A stretch of 45,085 nucleotides of DNA from Caulobacteraceae bacterium (GCA_947475465.1 CANJLK010000027.1:1-45085), one strand, 5' to 3'. Positions 35,713 through 44,317 are shown, numbered from the stretch's first letter. Made by a program: numbers and translations. Notes: generated by a model not told the origin, from the letters alone.

Positions 35713-35786
35713 ACCCCCAACGGATAGTTGAACCCAATCCGGCGTTAGCAGCGCTTTTGAGGACATCGGGTCCGCCGGAGCCGTGC

Positions 35787-35815
35787 GAAATAGGGGCATA
35801 TGCCCCCCATGTAAA
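35787..35815 (-). promoter_or_regulatory. Candidate odc promoter with an operator-like palindrome in the spacer
   Basis: On the minus strand TTTACA (35810-35815) and TATTTC (35787-35792) are separated by 17 bp. The spacer contains the perfect 14-bp palindrome GGGGCATATGCCCC (35793-35806). This is well placed to start transcription about 40-75 nt before the odc start. A repressor binding in the spacer is plausible. Confidence 0.45.
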
Positions 35816-35946
35816 GACTTCTATCCACAGCGGGCTTTACGGGGCTCGCCGCGCTGGACCGGATGGCGGCGGGCGTGCCATGAAGCCGGGGTGGGGCGCG
35901 GCCGAAAGCTGGCCTCCGGCGCACTTTGGGGAAGCCTAAACCGTTC

Positions 35947-36741
35947 ATGTCCGACGCCGCGGTTCTGTCGATCCGGAACGCTTCGAAGAGCTTCGGCGAA
36001 CGCCGGGCGCTCGACGGCGTGTCGCTCGATGTCCGGCGCGGCGAGATGATCGCCCTGATCGGTCCCTCGGGCTCCGGCAAGTCGACCCTGCTGCGCTCGA
36101 TCTCGGGGTTGCAGACCATCGATGCGGGCCCCGGCGTCATCGAGGCGTTCGGCGAGCCGGCCCAGGCCAACGGCAAGATCAGCGGCGCCATGCGCAGGAC
36201 GCGGACCCGCATCGGCTTCATCTTCCAGCAGTTCAACCTGGTGGGCCGCCTGTCGCTGTTCACCAACGTCGTCCTGGGCTCGCTCGGCCGGATCGACGGA
36301 TGGCGCGGAACCCTCGGCGTCTGGCCCAAGGAGACCAAGCTGGCGGCCATGGCGGCGCTCACCCGCATGGGCGTGGCCGACTACGCCGCTCAGCGCGCCA
36401 ACACCCTGTCCGGCGGCCAGCAGCAGCGCGGCGCGATCGCCCGGGCCCTCGTCCAGAAGGCCAAGATCATCCTGGCCGACGAGCCGGTGGCCTCGCTGGA
36501 CCCTGTGTCGGCCCGTCGGGTCATGGAATCGCTGCGCGACCTCAACCGGCAGGACGGCCTGACGGTCGTCGTCACCCTGCACCAGGTGGACTACGCCCTG
36601 CGCTACTGCGACCGCGTGGTGGCGCTCAAGGCGGGAAAGATCGTTTACGACGGCCCGCCCGCGGGCCTGGCCACCAAGCAACTCATCGACATCTACGGCC
36701 CGGAATTCGAAGACGTCTTCTGGGAAGGAGCGCCGCAATGA
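35947..36741 (+). CDS. phnC: Phosphonate/phosphate ABC transporter ATPase PhnC
   Basis: The 264-residue ATPase has Walker A GPSGSGKSTLLR, the Q loop FIFQQFNLVGRLSLFTNV, the signature [19 protein letters not shown], Walker B IILADEPVASLDP and the H loop VVTLHQVDYAL. The NVVLGSLGRIDGWR insert and VWPKETKLAAMAAL are typical of PhnC rather than generic ATPases. ATG at 35947 is used; an in-frame GTG upstream (35926) adds seven residues. It overlaps phnD by 4 bp. No Pho box is visible in the 209-bp gap upstream, which is shared with the divergent odc gene. Confidence 0.94.
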   Translation: MSDAAVLSIRNASKSFGERRALDGVSLDVRRGEMIALIGPSGSGKSTLLRSISGLQTIDAGPGVIEAFGEPAQANGKISGAMRRTRTRIGFIFQQFNLVGRLSLFTNVVLGSLGRIDGWRGTLGVWPKETKLAAMAALTRMGVADYAAQRANTLSGGQQQRGAIARALVQKAKIILADEPVASLDPVSARRVMESLRDLNRQDGLTVVVTLHQVDYALRYCDRVVALKAGKIVYDGPPAGLATKQLIDIYGPEFEDVFWEGAPQ

Positions 36742-37757
36742 CCCGCCCCCTCGCCGCCCGCCGGGCCCTGTTCGTGGGGCTCAGCCTCGCCGCGGCCCTG
36801 GTGCTGGGATCCTGCAGCCAGAAACCCGCCGCCACCGAGACCCCCAAGGAGATCGCCTTCTCGATCCTCTCGGCCGAGAACCAGACCTCCATGGCGCCGC
36901 TCTGGCAGCCGCTCATCGACGACATGTCGGCCCAGATCGGCGTCAAGGTGAAGCCGTTCTTCACCAGCAACTACGCCTCCCAGATCGAGGCCATGCGCTT
37001 CAAGCAGGTGCAGGTGGGCTGGTTCTCCGCCCTGCCGGCCCTGGAGGCCGTCAACCGCGCCGACGGCGAGGTCCTGGGCCGCATCATCGACGCCGGTGGC
37101 GAGGAAACCTACACCTCGGTCCTGATCGTCCATAAGGGCAGCGGCATCACCCTCGACAAGGTCCTGGGCTGCGGCAAGAAGTACAACTTCGGCCTGGGCG
37201 ACCCGAAGTCGACCTCCGGCACCCTCGCTCCCATGGCCTATCTCTTCACGCCGCGCGGCATCGACCCCACCAGCTGCTTCAAGACAGTCCGTCAGGCCAG
37301 CCACCAGGCCAACGCCTTCTCGGTCGCCAACGGGGTGCTGGACGTGGCGACCAACAATTCCGTGGGGGTCGTCTTCTTCCGCCGGGAGCGGCCTGACCTC
37401 GCCGACAAGGTGGAGACCATCTGGACCTCCCAACCCCTGCCGGAATCCTCGATCATCGCGCGCAAGGACCTCGACCCGGCGATCAAGGAGAAGATCCGCC
37501 AGTTCTTCCTGACCTATGGCACGGGGACCGGTCCCCAGGCGGACAAGCAGCGCGCCGTGCTCAAGGGTCTGGCCTACGGCGGGTTCAAGGCGGCGGACAA
37601 TTCCTACCTCGACCCGATCCGCGAGATGGTCGCCGCCCAGGACCTCTCAGACGCCAAGAAGACCGGTGACAAGGCCAAGATCGCCGCCGCCCAGGCCGCT
37701 TTCGACAAGATCCACGGCCAGGCCTCCCAGAAGCGTGCGGCGGAACCCGACGTCTGA
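36738..37757 (+). CDS. phnD: Phosphonate-type substrate-binding lipoprotein PhnD
   Basis: The 339-residue protein is a probable lipoprotein (lipobox ALVLGSC, Cys at about 26). It matches PhnD-type binding proteins: IAFSILSAENQ, VKPFFTSNYASQIEAMRFKQVQVGWFS, GDPKSTSGTLAP, SHQANAFSVANGVLDVATNN and YGTGTG. A Cys pair (VLGCGKKY and PTSCFKTV) brackets the D-P-x-S-T-S-G loop and may form a disulfide. PhnD relatives bind phosphonates, phosphite or phosphate, and the ligand cannot be read from sequence. It is coupled to phnC by ATGA and to phnE by TGATG. Confidence 0.93.
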   Translation: MTRPLAARRALFVGLSLAAALVLGSCSQKPAATETPKEIAFSILSAENQTSMAPLWQPLIDDMSAQIGVKVKPFFTSNYASQIEAMRFKQVQVGWFSALPALEAVNRADGEVLGRIIDAGGEETYTSVLIVHKGSGITLDKVLGCGKKYNFGLGDPKSTSGTLAPMAYLFTPRGIDPTSCFKTVRQASHQANAFSVANGVLDVATNNSVGVVFFRRERPDLADKVETIWTSQPLPESSIIARKDLDPAIKEKIRQFFLTYGTGTGPQADKQRAVLKGLAYGGFKAADNSYLDPIREMVAAQDLSDAKKTGDKAKIAAAQAAFDKIHGQASQKRAAEPDV

Positions 37758-38560
37758 TGACCGAGGCCGCCGCCGACATCGCCTCGCCACCGCAACGCTC
37801 GCTGGCCCAGCGCGCGCCGGACCTGCTGGTCTGGGGCGCGGTGATCGTCCTGCTCGTCGTGGGCTTCAAGCCCGTGGAGATGGGGCACGTCACCAAGCTG
37901 TTCACCAATTCCGAGAACATGCGCCAGTTCGGCTCGGAACTGCTGAAACCCGATTTCGGCGACTGGAAGCTCTACGTCGCCCAGATGTGGCTGACGGTGC
38001 AGATCGCCATGTGGGGCACCTTCCTGGCGGTGATCATCGCCGTGCCCTTCGGCCTGGCCTGCGCCAAGAACGTCTCGCCGACCTGGCTGCAGCAGCCCAT
38101 GCGCCTGCTGATGAACCTGCTGCGCTCGGTCCCCGACCTGGTGGTGGGGACGCTCTTCCTGGTGGCGGTGGGCCTGGGCCCTTTCGCTGGTGTCATGGCG
38201 CTCGCCATCGGCACCGGCGGGGTGCTGGCCAAGCTGTTCTCGGAAGCCGTGGAGTCCATCGACAAGGGCCCCGTGGAGGGCGTCCGCGCCACCGGCGCCG
38301 CCCCCCTGCAGGAGGTGATCTGGGGTGTGATCCCGCAGGTCGCGCCGCTGTGGACCTCCTATGCCCTCTACCGCTTCGAATCCAATTCCCGCTCGGCCAC
38401 GGTGCTGGGCCTGATCGGGGCGGGCGGCATTGGCCAGCTGCTGTTCGACGCCCTCAACGGCTTCGCCTACCAGAAGCTCTCGGCCATCGTCATCGTGATC
38501 ATCGTGGCGGTCACCCTGATCGACCTCCTCTCCCAGGCGATGCGCAGCCGGCTGCTCTGA
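37757..38560 (+). CDS. phnE: Phosphonate/phosphate ABC transporter permease PhnE
   Basis: The 267-residue protein has about six membrane helices and the ABC permease EAA-type loop (SEAVESIDKGPVEGVRATGA, then LQEVIWGVIPQVAPLW). The central part shows FLAVIIAVPFGLACAKN and PMRLLMNLLRSVPDLVVGTLFL, as in PhnE. The gene overlaps phnD by one base (TGATG). phnCDE here form one three-gene importer with no C-P lyase, phosphonatase or phosphite dehydrogenase in the window, so the imported compound may be phosphate itself or be processed elsewhere. Convergent with the porin gene. Confidence 0.94.
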   Translation: MTEAAADIASPPQRSLAQRAPDLLVWGAVIVLLVVGFKPVEMGHVTKLFTNSENMRQFGSELLKPDFGDWKLYVAQMWLTVQIAMWGTFLAVIIAVPFGLACAKNVSPTWLQQPMRLLMNLLRSVPDLVVGTLFLVAVGLGPFAGVMALAIGTGGVLAKLFSEAVESIDKGPVEGVRATGAAPLQEVIWGVIPQVAPLWTSYALYRFESNSRSATVLGLIGAGGIGQLLFDALNGFAYQKLSAIVIVIIVAVTLIDLLSQAMRSRLL

Positions 38561-38600
38561 GTTGTCACCCTCCCCGGCGGGGAGGGCGACAGCTCCGCAA

Positions 38601-38634
38601 ACAAAAGCGCCGCCCAGGTTGTCCGGGGCGGCGC
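38601..38634 (-). terminator. Rho-independent terminator for the porin gene
   Basis: On the minus strand GCGCCGCCC pairs with GGGCGGCGC (9 bp; 38607-38615 and 38626-38634), with a 10-nt loop, followed by TTTTG. It is placed 33 bp after the stop of the porin gene and faces phnE from the other side. Confidence 0.8.
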
Positions 38635-38666
38635 AGTCAAAAGCGGGAGTGGGAAGGATTCGCGCC

Positions 38667-40328
38667 TTAGAAGACGAACTGGCTGCGCAGCGCGACAGCA
38701 TTGTACGTCTGGCCCACCTGAACGCCCGCGGTGTTGAAGCGGTTCACGTCCACATGCAAGTAGTCCAGCATGAAGCGGATGTCGGGGTTCAGGTGCCAGT
38801 TGAGACCCACCGATGAGATCTTCTGCTCGCCGCCGCGCACCGCGTCGAAGCAGGCCGCGCCCGCGACCGTCGGGACCGCCTTGCCGGCGCCGCAGTCGTG
38901 GAAGTTCAGGTCCAGGTCGGAGTAGCGCGCGGCCAGCTCCAGCGTGCCCCAGGTCCCTGCCGCGGGGTTGAAGTTGTAGTTCAGCTTCGGCGCGTCGAAG
39001 CGCGCCTCGGCGGGGTTATAGGGGCGGGGTTCGCCGGTCAGCACCCAGGCGCCCTGGACGTACCAGCCGTGGAACGCCGGGTCGCCGAACGGCAGGGCGC
39101 CGGTGATCCGCCGGTCGATCTTGTAGTTGAAGAACTCGCTCTCAATCATGAAGTTCTGAACCGTGGCCCCGGCCTCGAGGCCGATCACCGAGGCGGACTT
39201 GGCGTCGATGCCGCCGGTGTCGACCAGCCGGGCGCCGTCGAGCCGCAGTTCGGGCCGGTCGCGCAGCTGGACCGGGTAACGCACCGCATTGGCCGCACCG
39301 GTGTCATTGGGCTGGGTGGCCAGTTGGCCATTGATCCCGAAGTGAAGCTGCCAGTCCGTGGAGGAGAACGGCGCGAGCGCCAGGCGCCCGATGATGGCGG
39401 TCTGTTCGTCGGCCGGCTGGGCGTTGAAGGCGGTGGCGGCGGAGTTGAAGGTGGTCACCACATTGCCGGTCACCGCGGCGCTGGCGAACCAGCGCGTGGC
39501 GATGCCGCTGTCGCCTTCGCCCCAGATGCCGTTGCCGGCGACCTGCAGCGCGCTTCGGCTGTCGCCGGCGGCTACGTTGCGGGCCACTTCGGCCGGCGCC
39601 GGGCGTTCCATCATCGGCATCTGACTGGTGGAGACCGCCGCGGCGAGGCCGATGTTCGGCTCGAAGGCGCCGATCCGGATGCGCCAGGGCTTGAGGCCCG
39701 AATACTGCGCCCATGCCTCCTGGATGTGGCCGGTGTCCTCCGCGCCCGAGCCGCCGAATTCGTAGATCAGGCCGTAGTCGAAATCCTTGAACAGCTTGCC
39801 GTCGATGCCGAAGCGGGCGCGGCGGAAATTGGTGCCGTCGTTCAGGTCGCGGTTGGTGACTACCGCCGGCAGGCTTCCCTTCTGGAAGTACTTGCCGGTG
39901 TCGAGCATGACGGTGGCGCGGATATTGGCTGTGAAGCGGCCGTCGGAAGTGGCCAGCGCCGGCTTGCCGTTGGGCAGGGCCACGGTGGTGGCCGGGGCCT
40001 TCAGGGTGATGATGTCGCTGGCGTCGGCGGTCTGGGCGGCGGTGACGTCGGCCAGCTGCCTGTTGACCGTGTCCAGCTGGGCTTGCAGGGCCGCGACGCG
40101 AGCGTCGCTGTCGGCGCTGCGCGCCTGCATCATCTGTGTCATCTGGGCGCGCATCTCGTCGAGCTGGGCCTGCATGGCGGCCAGCTTGGCGTCGGCGGCC
40201 GACGGTCCGGCTGGAGCGGCTTTGTGCCTGGGCGCGGCCAGGGCGACGCTGGCCGTGCTCGACATCAGGACCGCGATCAACGCGCCCCTGGCAAGGTGCT
40301 GCGTCAGCCCGTTCGGTTGAAGGCTCAT
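38667..40328 (-). CDS. Phosphate-selective porin O/P (OprP/OprO family) outer-membrane protein
   Basis: The 553-residue protein has a signal peptide (ALIAVLMSSTASVALA-AP), a coiled-coil region (about 45-105, AKLAAMQAQLDEMRAQMTQM) and then a beta-barrel domain with GTNFRRARFGIDGKLFKDFD, RIGAFEPNIGLAA and GWYVQGAWVLTGEPRPYNP. It ends SQFVF, with the terminal Phe of barrel proteins. OprP-type porins form trimers with anion-selective pores for phosphate. The gene is divergent from pstS and carries a Pho-box array upstream. The N-terminal coiled coil is typical of the OprO/OprP-like proteins of alphaproteobacteria. Confidence 0.92.
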   Translation of the reverse strand: MSLQPNGLTQHLARGALIAVLMSSTASVALAAPRHKAAPAGPSAADAKLAAMQAQLDEMRAQMTQMMQARSADSDARVAALQAQLDTVNRQLADVTAAQTADASDIITLKAPATTVALPNGKPALATSDGRFTANIRATVMLDTGKYFQKGSLPAVVTNRDLNDGTNFRRARFGIDGKLFKDFDYGLIYEFGGSGAEDTGHIQEAWAQYSGLKPWRIRIGAFEPNIGLAAAVSTSQMPMMERPAPAEVARNVAAGDSRSALQVAGNGIWGEGDSGIATRWFASAAVTGNVVTTFNSAATAFNAQPADEQTAIIGRLALAPFSSTDWQLHFGINGQLATQPNDTGAANAVRYPVQLRDRPELRLDGARLVDTGGIDAKSASVIGLEAGATVQNFMIESEFFNYKIDRRITGALPFGDPAFHGWYVQGAWVLTGEPRPYNPAEARFDAPKLNYNFNPAAGTWGTLELAARYSDLDLNFHDCGAGKAVPTVAGAACFDAVRGGEQKISSVGLNWHLNPDIRFMLDYLHVDVNRFNTAGVQVGQTYNAVALRSQFVF

Positions 40329-40436
40329 GTCTCTTTATCCCCGTCTCATTGATTTCGTCGGTCAGGGGCGTTGCGGATCGATGGGCGCCGCCCCCGAGGC
40401 CCGCCTGTGCCTTTAGCGACGACGCATGACGGCTGG

Positions 40437-40465
40437 CCGACAGTCTCGTGACGGTCCCGTGACAG
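40437..40465 (-). promoter_or_regulatory. PhoB box array for the porin gene (three 11-bp-spaced half sites)
   Basis: On the minus strand CTGTCAC, CCGTCAC and CTGTCGG follow one another with 4-bp spacers (GGGA, GAGA), that is, an 11-bp period. This is the geometry of PhoB binding (CTGTCAC-N4-CTGTCAC). It is about 110 bp upstream of the porin start. No clear -10 follows at the expected distance. Confidence 0.8.
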
Positions 40466-40490
40466 TTGATCCGGAGGCGCAGTTCGGCGG

Positions 40491-40508
40491 CTGTCACCAA
40501 ACTGTCGT
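40491..40508 (+). promoter_or_regulatory. PhoB box for pstS
   Basis: CTGTCAC-CAAA-CTGTCGT, an 18-bp Pho box with only two changes from the consensus in the second half site. CTAATC at 40518-40523 sits about 9 bp downstream as a -10 candidate, as expected when PhoB replaces the -35. The pstS ATG is at 40573. Confidence 0.85.
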
Positions 40509-40572
40509 CGCCCGCCGCTAATCACCGCGGCGAAGGCGCAGCGCCGTTGCGCGCCCTTCTATGGAGAGAACC

Positions 40573-41613
40573 ATGTTGAAGAAACTTGGGGTGGCGCTCG
40601 GCGTAGCCCTCATCGCGAGCGTCGGCACGCTGGCCCAGGCGGCCGGGACGATCACGGGGGCCGGCGCGACCTTCCCCTATCCGGTCTACGCCAAGTGGGC
40701 GGAGATCTTCAAAGGCCAGACGGGGACCAGCCTCAACTACGCGGCCATCGGGTCGGGCGGCGGGATCAAGCAGATCAACGCCTCGACCGTTGATTTCGGC
40801 GCCAGCGACAAGCCCCTGAAGCCTGACGACCTGGCGGCCGGCGGCCTGGCCATGTTCCCGACGGTCATCGGCGGCGTGGTCCCGGTGATGAACCTGCCGG
40901 GCGTCAAGCCGGGCCAGGTGCGGCTGACCGGCGCGGTCCTGGCCGACATCTATCGCGGCGTCATCAAGCGCTGGAACGACCCGCGCATCGCCGCCCTCAG
41001 CCCGGGCGTGGCCCTGCCGGGCCTGCCGATCACCGTCGTCCACCGCTCGGACGGCTCGGGCACCACCTTCCTATTCACCACCTACCTCAGCATGAAGGCC
41101 GCGCAGTGGCAGGCCCAGGTGGGCGGCAACGACTCCGTGCAATGGCCGGTTGGCCTGGGCGGCAAGGGCAACGACGGCGTCGCCGCCTTTGTCAAACAGA
41201 CCCCCGGCGCAATCGGCTACGTCGAATACGCCTACGCCAAGCAGAACGGCATGACCTACGCCCTGCTGCAGAACAAGGCCGGCAAGTTCGTGCCGCCGAA
41301 CGCCGCCAACTTCGCCGCCGCCGCGGCGGGGGCCAACTGGGCCAAGGCGCCGGGATTCTACCTGCTGCTGCTTGACCAGGCCGCGCCGGACGCCTGGCCG
41401 ATCACCGGCGCCACCTTCATCCTGGTGCATACCAAGCAGGCTGACGCGGCCCGCGGCAAGCAGGTCCTGAGCTTCTTCGACTGGGCCTATAAGAACGGCG
41501 ACGCCGCCGCGGGCTCGCTGGACTACGTCACTCTGCCGCCGGCGGTGAAGGACCTGGTCCGCAAGTCCTGGGGCAAGATCACCGGCCCGGACGGCAAGCC
41601 CGTCTATCGCTAG
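40573..41613 (+). CDS. pstS: Periplasmic phosphate-binding protein PstS
   Basis: PstS delivers phosphate to PstCAB. The 346-residue protein has a signal peptide (KKLGVALGVALIASVGTLAQA) and the family phosphate-binding loops: GAGATFPYPVYAKWAEIF, GSGGGIKQI, DFGASDKPL and HRSDGSGTTFLFTTYLS. The start at 40573 has GGAGAG 6 nt upstream; the ATG at 40561 would add MERT. It follows the Pho box by 64 bp. Between it and pstC lies a very stable hairpin, as is usual where pstS must be made in excess. The GSGTTFLF motif and T/S residues for phosphate contacts are present. Confidence 0.97.
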   Translation: MLKKLGVALGVALIASVGTLAQAAGTITGAGATFPYPVYAKWAEIFKGQTGTSLNYAAIGSGGGIKQINASTVDFGASDKPLKPDDLAAGGLAMFPTVIGGVVPVMNLPGVKPGQVRLTGAVLADIYRGVIKRWNDPRIAALSPGVALPGLPITVVHRSDGSGTTFLFTTYLSMKAAQWQAQVGGNDSVQWPVGLGGKGNDGVAAFVKQTPGAIGYVEYAYAKQNGMTYALLQNKAGKFVPPNAANFAAAAAGANWAKAPGFYLLLLDQAAPDAWPITGATFILVHTKQADAARGKQVLSFFDWAYKNGDAAAGSLDYVTLPPAVKDLVRKSWGKITGPDGKPVYR

Positions 41614-41623
41614 ACTGCATCGA

Positions 41624-41653
41624 ATCCACCGCCGCCGTCCGGCGGCGGTGGAT
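41624..41653 (+). promoter_or_regulatory. Stable 13-bp hairpin between pstS and pstC
   Basis: ATCCACCGCCGCC (41624-41636) pairs perfectly with GGCGGCGGTGGAT (41641-41653) around a GTCC loop. There is no T run, so it does not look like a full terminator. Such stems often protect the 3' end of pstS mRNA, giving more binding protein than permease. Confidence 0.65.
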
Positions 41654-41685
41654 CCATCCGCAAGCCTCGCCGCCGCCAAGTGCTC

Positions 41686-42660
41686 ATGACCGATCTCGCC
41701 CTTTCCCCGTCCGCGCCGCCGCCGCGCCGTCGCGCCGCGCCGCGAGGCGCCGCCATCGCCAGGGTCTTCGAGGGCCTGTGCTTCGCCGCCGCCACCTTTC
41801 TGCTGGCGGCGCTCAGCGGTCTGCTGATCTCGCTGCTGATCGGCGGCTGGCCCGCGATCCGCAAGTTCGGCTTCGGATTCTTGACCACCGCCACCTGGAA
41901 TCCCGTCACCGACGTCTATGGCGCCGCCGGCCCCATCGTTGGCACGCTGGTGACCGCGACCCTGGCGCTGGTCGTGTCCCTGCCCATCGCCTGCGGCGTA
42001 GCCTTCTTCCTGACCGAGCTTTGCCCCGCACCTCTGCGTCGGCCCATTGGCACGGCGGTGGAGCTCCTGGCTGGGGTGCCCTCCATCGTCTACGGCATGT
42101 GGGGTCTGTTCGTATTTGCACCGGCCTTCTCGAAATATGTCCAGCTGCCGATGATGATGGCCGCCAAGCCGGGTTCGCTGCTTGAGAAGCTGACCATGGG
42201 CGTGCCCAATGGCTCAGGCATCTTCTCAGCCTCGATGATCCTGGCGATCATGATCCTGCCCTTCATGGCCGCTACCCTGCGCGAGCTCCTGATGACCGTG
42301 CCGGCCGGGGTGCGCGAGAGCGCCTACGGGCTGGGCGCCACCACCGCCGAGGTGGTCACCTCCGTGACCCTGCCCTATGTCCGCACCGGCGCCATCGGCG
42401 CGGTGATGCTGGGCCTGGGCCGCGCGCTCGGCGAGACCATGGCCGTGACCTTCATCATCGGAAATTCCCACGGCTTCCCGGCCTCGATCTTCGACAGCGG
42501 CTCGACCATTGCGTCCACCATCGCGAACGAGTTCACCGAGGCCTCAACGCCGATGCATACCGCGGCCCTGATCGCGCTCGGCCTGGTGCTGTTCGTCATC
42601 ACCTTCATGGTGCTGGGCCTGGCGCGACTGATGCTGCGGACCCAGGAGGCGCGCTCATGA
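41686..42660 (+). CDS. pstC: Phosphate ABC transporter permease PstC
   Basis: The 324-residue protein has about six membrane helices and a Pro/Arg-rich N-terminus (SAPPPRRRAAPRG). Family segments include YGAAGPIVGTLVTATLALV, VELLAGVPSIVYGMWGLFVF, the permease EAA loop (PAGVRESAYGLGATTAEVVT) and GLGRALGETMAVTFIIGN, with the conserved Arg-Glu of PstC. The ATG at 41686 is used; a GTG at 41680 is in frame. It overlaps pstA by 4 bp (ATGA). Confidence 0.96.
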   Translation: MTDLALSPSAPPPRRRAAPRGAAIARVFEGLCFAAATFLLAALSGLLISLLIGGWPAIRKFGFGFLTTATWNPVTDVYGAAGPIVGTLVTATLALVVSLPIACGVAFFLTELCPAPLRRPIGTAVELLAGVPSIVYGMWGLFVFAPAFSKYVQLPMMMAAKPGSLLEKLTMGVPNGSGIFSASMILAIMILPFMAATLRELLMTVPAGVRESAYGLGATTAEVVTSVTLPYVRTGAIGAVMLGLGRALGETMAVTFIIGNSHGFPASIFDSGSTIASTIANEFTEASTPMHTAALIALGLVLFVITFMVLGLARLMLRTQEARS

Positions 42661-43508
42661 CCGCCGCCAGCGCCAAGGTCGCGCGGCGCCGGGCCGCCGA
42701 CCTCGCCTTCAAGGTCTTCTGCACGATCGTCACGCTTGCGGCCCTGGCGGCCCTGGCGACGATCCTGTGGTCCCTGATCAGCCAGGGACTGCCGGGCATC
42801 AACCTGCGCCTCTTCACCCAGTCGACGCCGGCGCCAGGGTCACAGGGCGGCCTGGCCAACGCCATCATGGGCTCGCTGATGATGTGTGTCCTGGCGATGG
42901 TCATGGCGCTGGTGGTGGGTGTCCTGGCCGGCACCTGGCTGGCCGAATACGGCGGACGGTCGGCCTATGGCTCCGTTGTGCGCTTCCTCAACGACGTCCT
43001 GCTGTCGGCGCCGTCGATCCTGGTCGGCCTGTTCGTCTATGAGATCGTCGTGGCCCCGTTGCACAGCTTCTCGGGCTTTGCGGGCGCCGTGGCCCTGGCG
43101 CTCCTGGCGGTGCCCGTCATCACCCGCACCACCGAAGACGTGTTGCTTCTGCAGGCCGCGACCCTGCGCGAGGCCGGCGTGGCGCTTGGCGCACCGCTGT
43201 CGTTCGTGATCCGCACGGTCCTGTGGCGCTCGGCGCGCAGCGGCCTGCTCACCGGCGCCCTGCTGGCTTTCGCGCGAATCAGCGGTGAGACCGCGCCCCT
43301 ACTGTTCACCGCCCTCAACAACCAGTTCTTCTCCCTCGACATGCGACATCCCACCGCCAATCTGCCGGTGGTCATCTTCAACTTCGCGCTCAGCGCCTAT
43401 GACGACTGGCGCCAGCTCGCCTGGTCGGGCGCTCTGCTGATCGCCGCGACCGTGCTGACGGTGACCGTGGTTGCGCGTATTGTGGCCAAGGAACAGAGCC
43501 GCTCATGA
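42657..43508 (+). CDS. pstA: Phosphate ABC transporter permease PstA
   Basis: The 283-residue permease has about six membrane helices. It carries the PstA signatures [72 protein letters not shown] (EAA loop) and [20 protein letters not shown]. It forms the membrane heterodimer with PstC. The gene overlaps pstB by 4 bp (ATGA), so pstCAB are translationally coupled. Confidence 0.96.
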   Translation: MTAASAKVARRRAADLAFKVFCTIVTLAALAALATILWSLISQGLPGINLRLFTQSTPAPGSQGGLANAIMGSLMMCVLAMVMALVVGVLAGTWLAEYGGRSAYGSVVRFLNDVLLSAPSILVGLFVYEIVVAPLHSFSGFAGAVALALLAVPVITRTTEDVLLLQAATLREAGVALGAPLSFVIRTVLWRSARSGLLTGALLAFARISGETAPLLFTALNNQFFSLDMRHPTANLPVVIFNFALSAYDDWRQLAWSGALLIAATVLTVTVVARIVAKEQSRS

Positions 43509-44317
43509 ACAACGTCAACGCCGCCGAGGTCTTCGAAAGCTCGATCGCCGACATCGACCGCGCCCAGGTCAAGGTCGATGTGCGCAACCTCGACTTCTTC
43601 TATGGCGCGAGCCGCGCCCTGAAGGGCGTGTCGATCCCCTTCGCGCGCAACAAGGTCACCGCCCTGATCGGCCCATCGGGCTGCGGCAAGTCCACCCTGC
43701 TGCGGACCCTGAACCGCATGTACGCCCTCTATCCAGGCCAGAAGGCCACCGGCGAGATCATGCTGGACGGCGAGAACATCCTGGGGCCCCGGGTCGACCT
43801 GGCCCGGCTGCGCGCCCGGGTCGGGATGGTGTTCCAGAAGCCGACGCCCTTTCCGATGAGCATCTACGACAACGTCGCCTTCGGCGTGCGGCTCTACGAA
43901 AACCTCTCGAAACCGGACATGGACGCCCGCGTCGAGGAAGCGCTGACCCGCGCCGCGCTCTGGGACGAGGTGAAGGACAAGCTCAAGGGTCCGGGCCTCG
44001 GCCTTTCCGGCGGCCAGCAGCAGCGCCTGTGCGTCGCCCGCGGCGTGGCGGTCCGTCCGGAAGTGCTGTTGCTTGACGAGCCCACCTCGGCGCTCGACCC
44101 GATCTCCTCGGCCAAGCTCGAGGACACCGTCACTCGGCTGAAGGCCGACCACACCATCGTCATCGTCACCCACAACCTGGGCCAGGCGGCGCGGGTCAGC
44201 GACTACACCGGCTTCATGTACCTGGGCGAACTGGTGGAATTCGGCGCGACCCAGGACGTCTTCACCCGCCCCGCCACCTCGCGCACCTCGGACTACATCA
44301 CCGGCCGGTTCGGCTAG
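43505..44317 (+). CDS. pstB: Phosphate import ATP-binding protein PstB
   Basis: The 270-residue ATPase has Walker [21 protein letters not shown], the Q-loop segment [22 protein letters not shown], the signature [20 protein letters not shown], Walker [17 protein letters not shown] and the H loop [13 protein letters not shown]. These are the typical PstB motifs. The stop overlaps the convergent glycosyltransferase stop. In Caulobacter phoU and phoB follow pstB; neither is present here, so PhoU, the usual brake on PhoR, must be encoded elsewhere. Confidence 0.97.
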   Translation: MNNVNAAEVFESSIADIDRAQVKVDVRNLDFFYGASRALKGVSIPFARNKVTALIGPSGCGKSTLLRTLNRMYALYPGQKATGEIMLDGENILGPRVDLARLRARVGMVFQKPTPFPMSIYDNVAFGVRLYENLSKPDMDARVEEALTRAALWDEVKDKLKGPGLGLSGGQQQRLCVARGVAVRPEVLLLDEPTSALDPISSAKLEDTVTRLKADHTIVIVTHNLGQAARVSDYTGFMYLGELVEFGATQDVFTRPATSRTSDYITGRFG

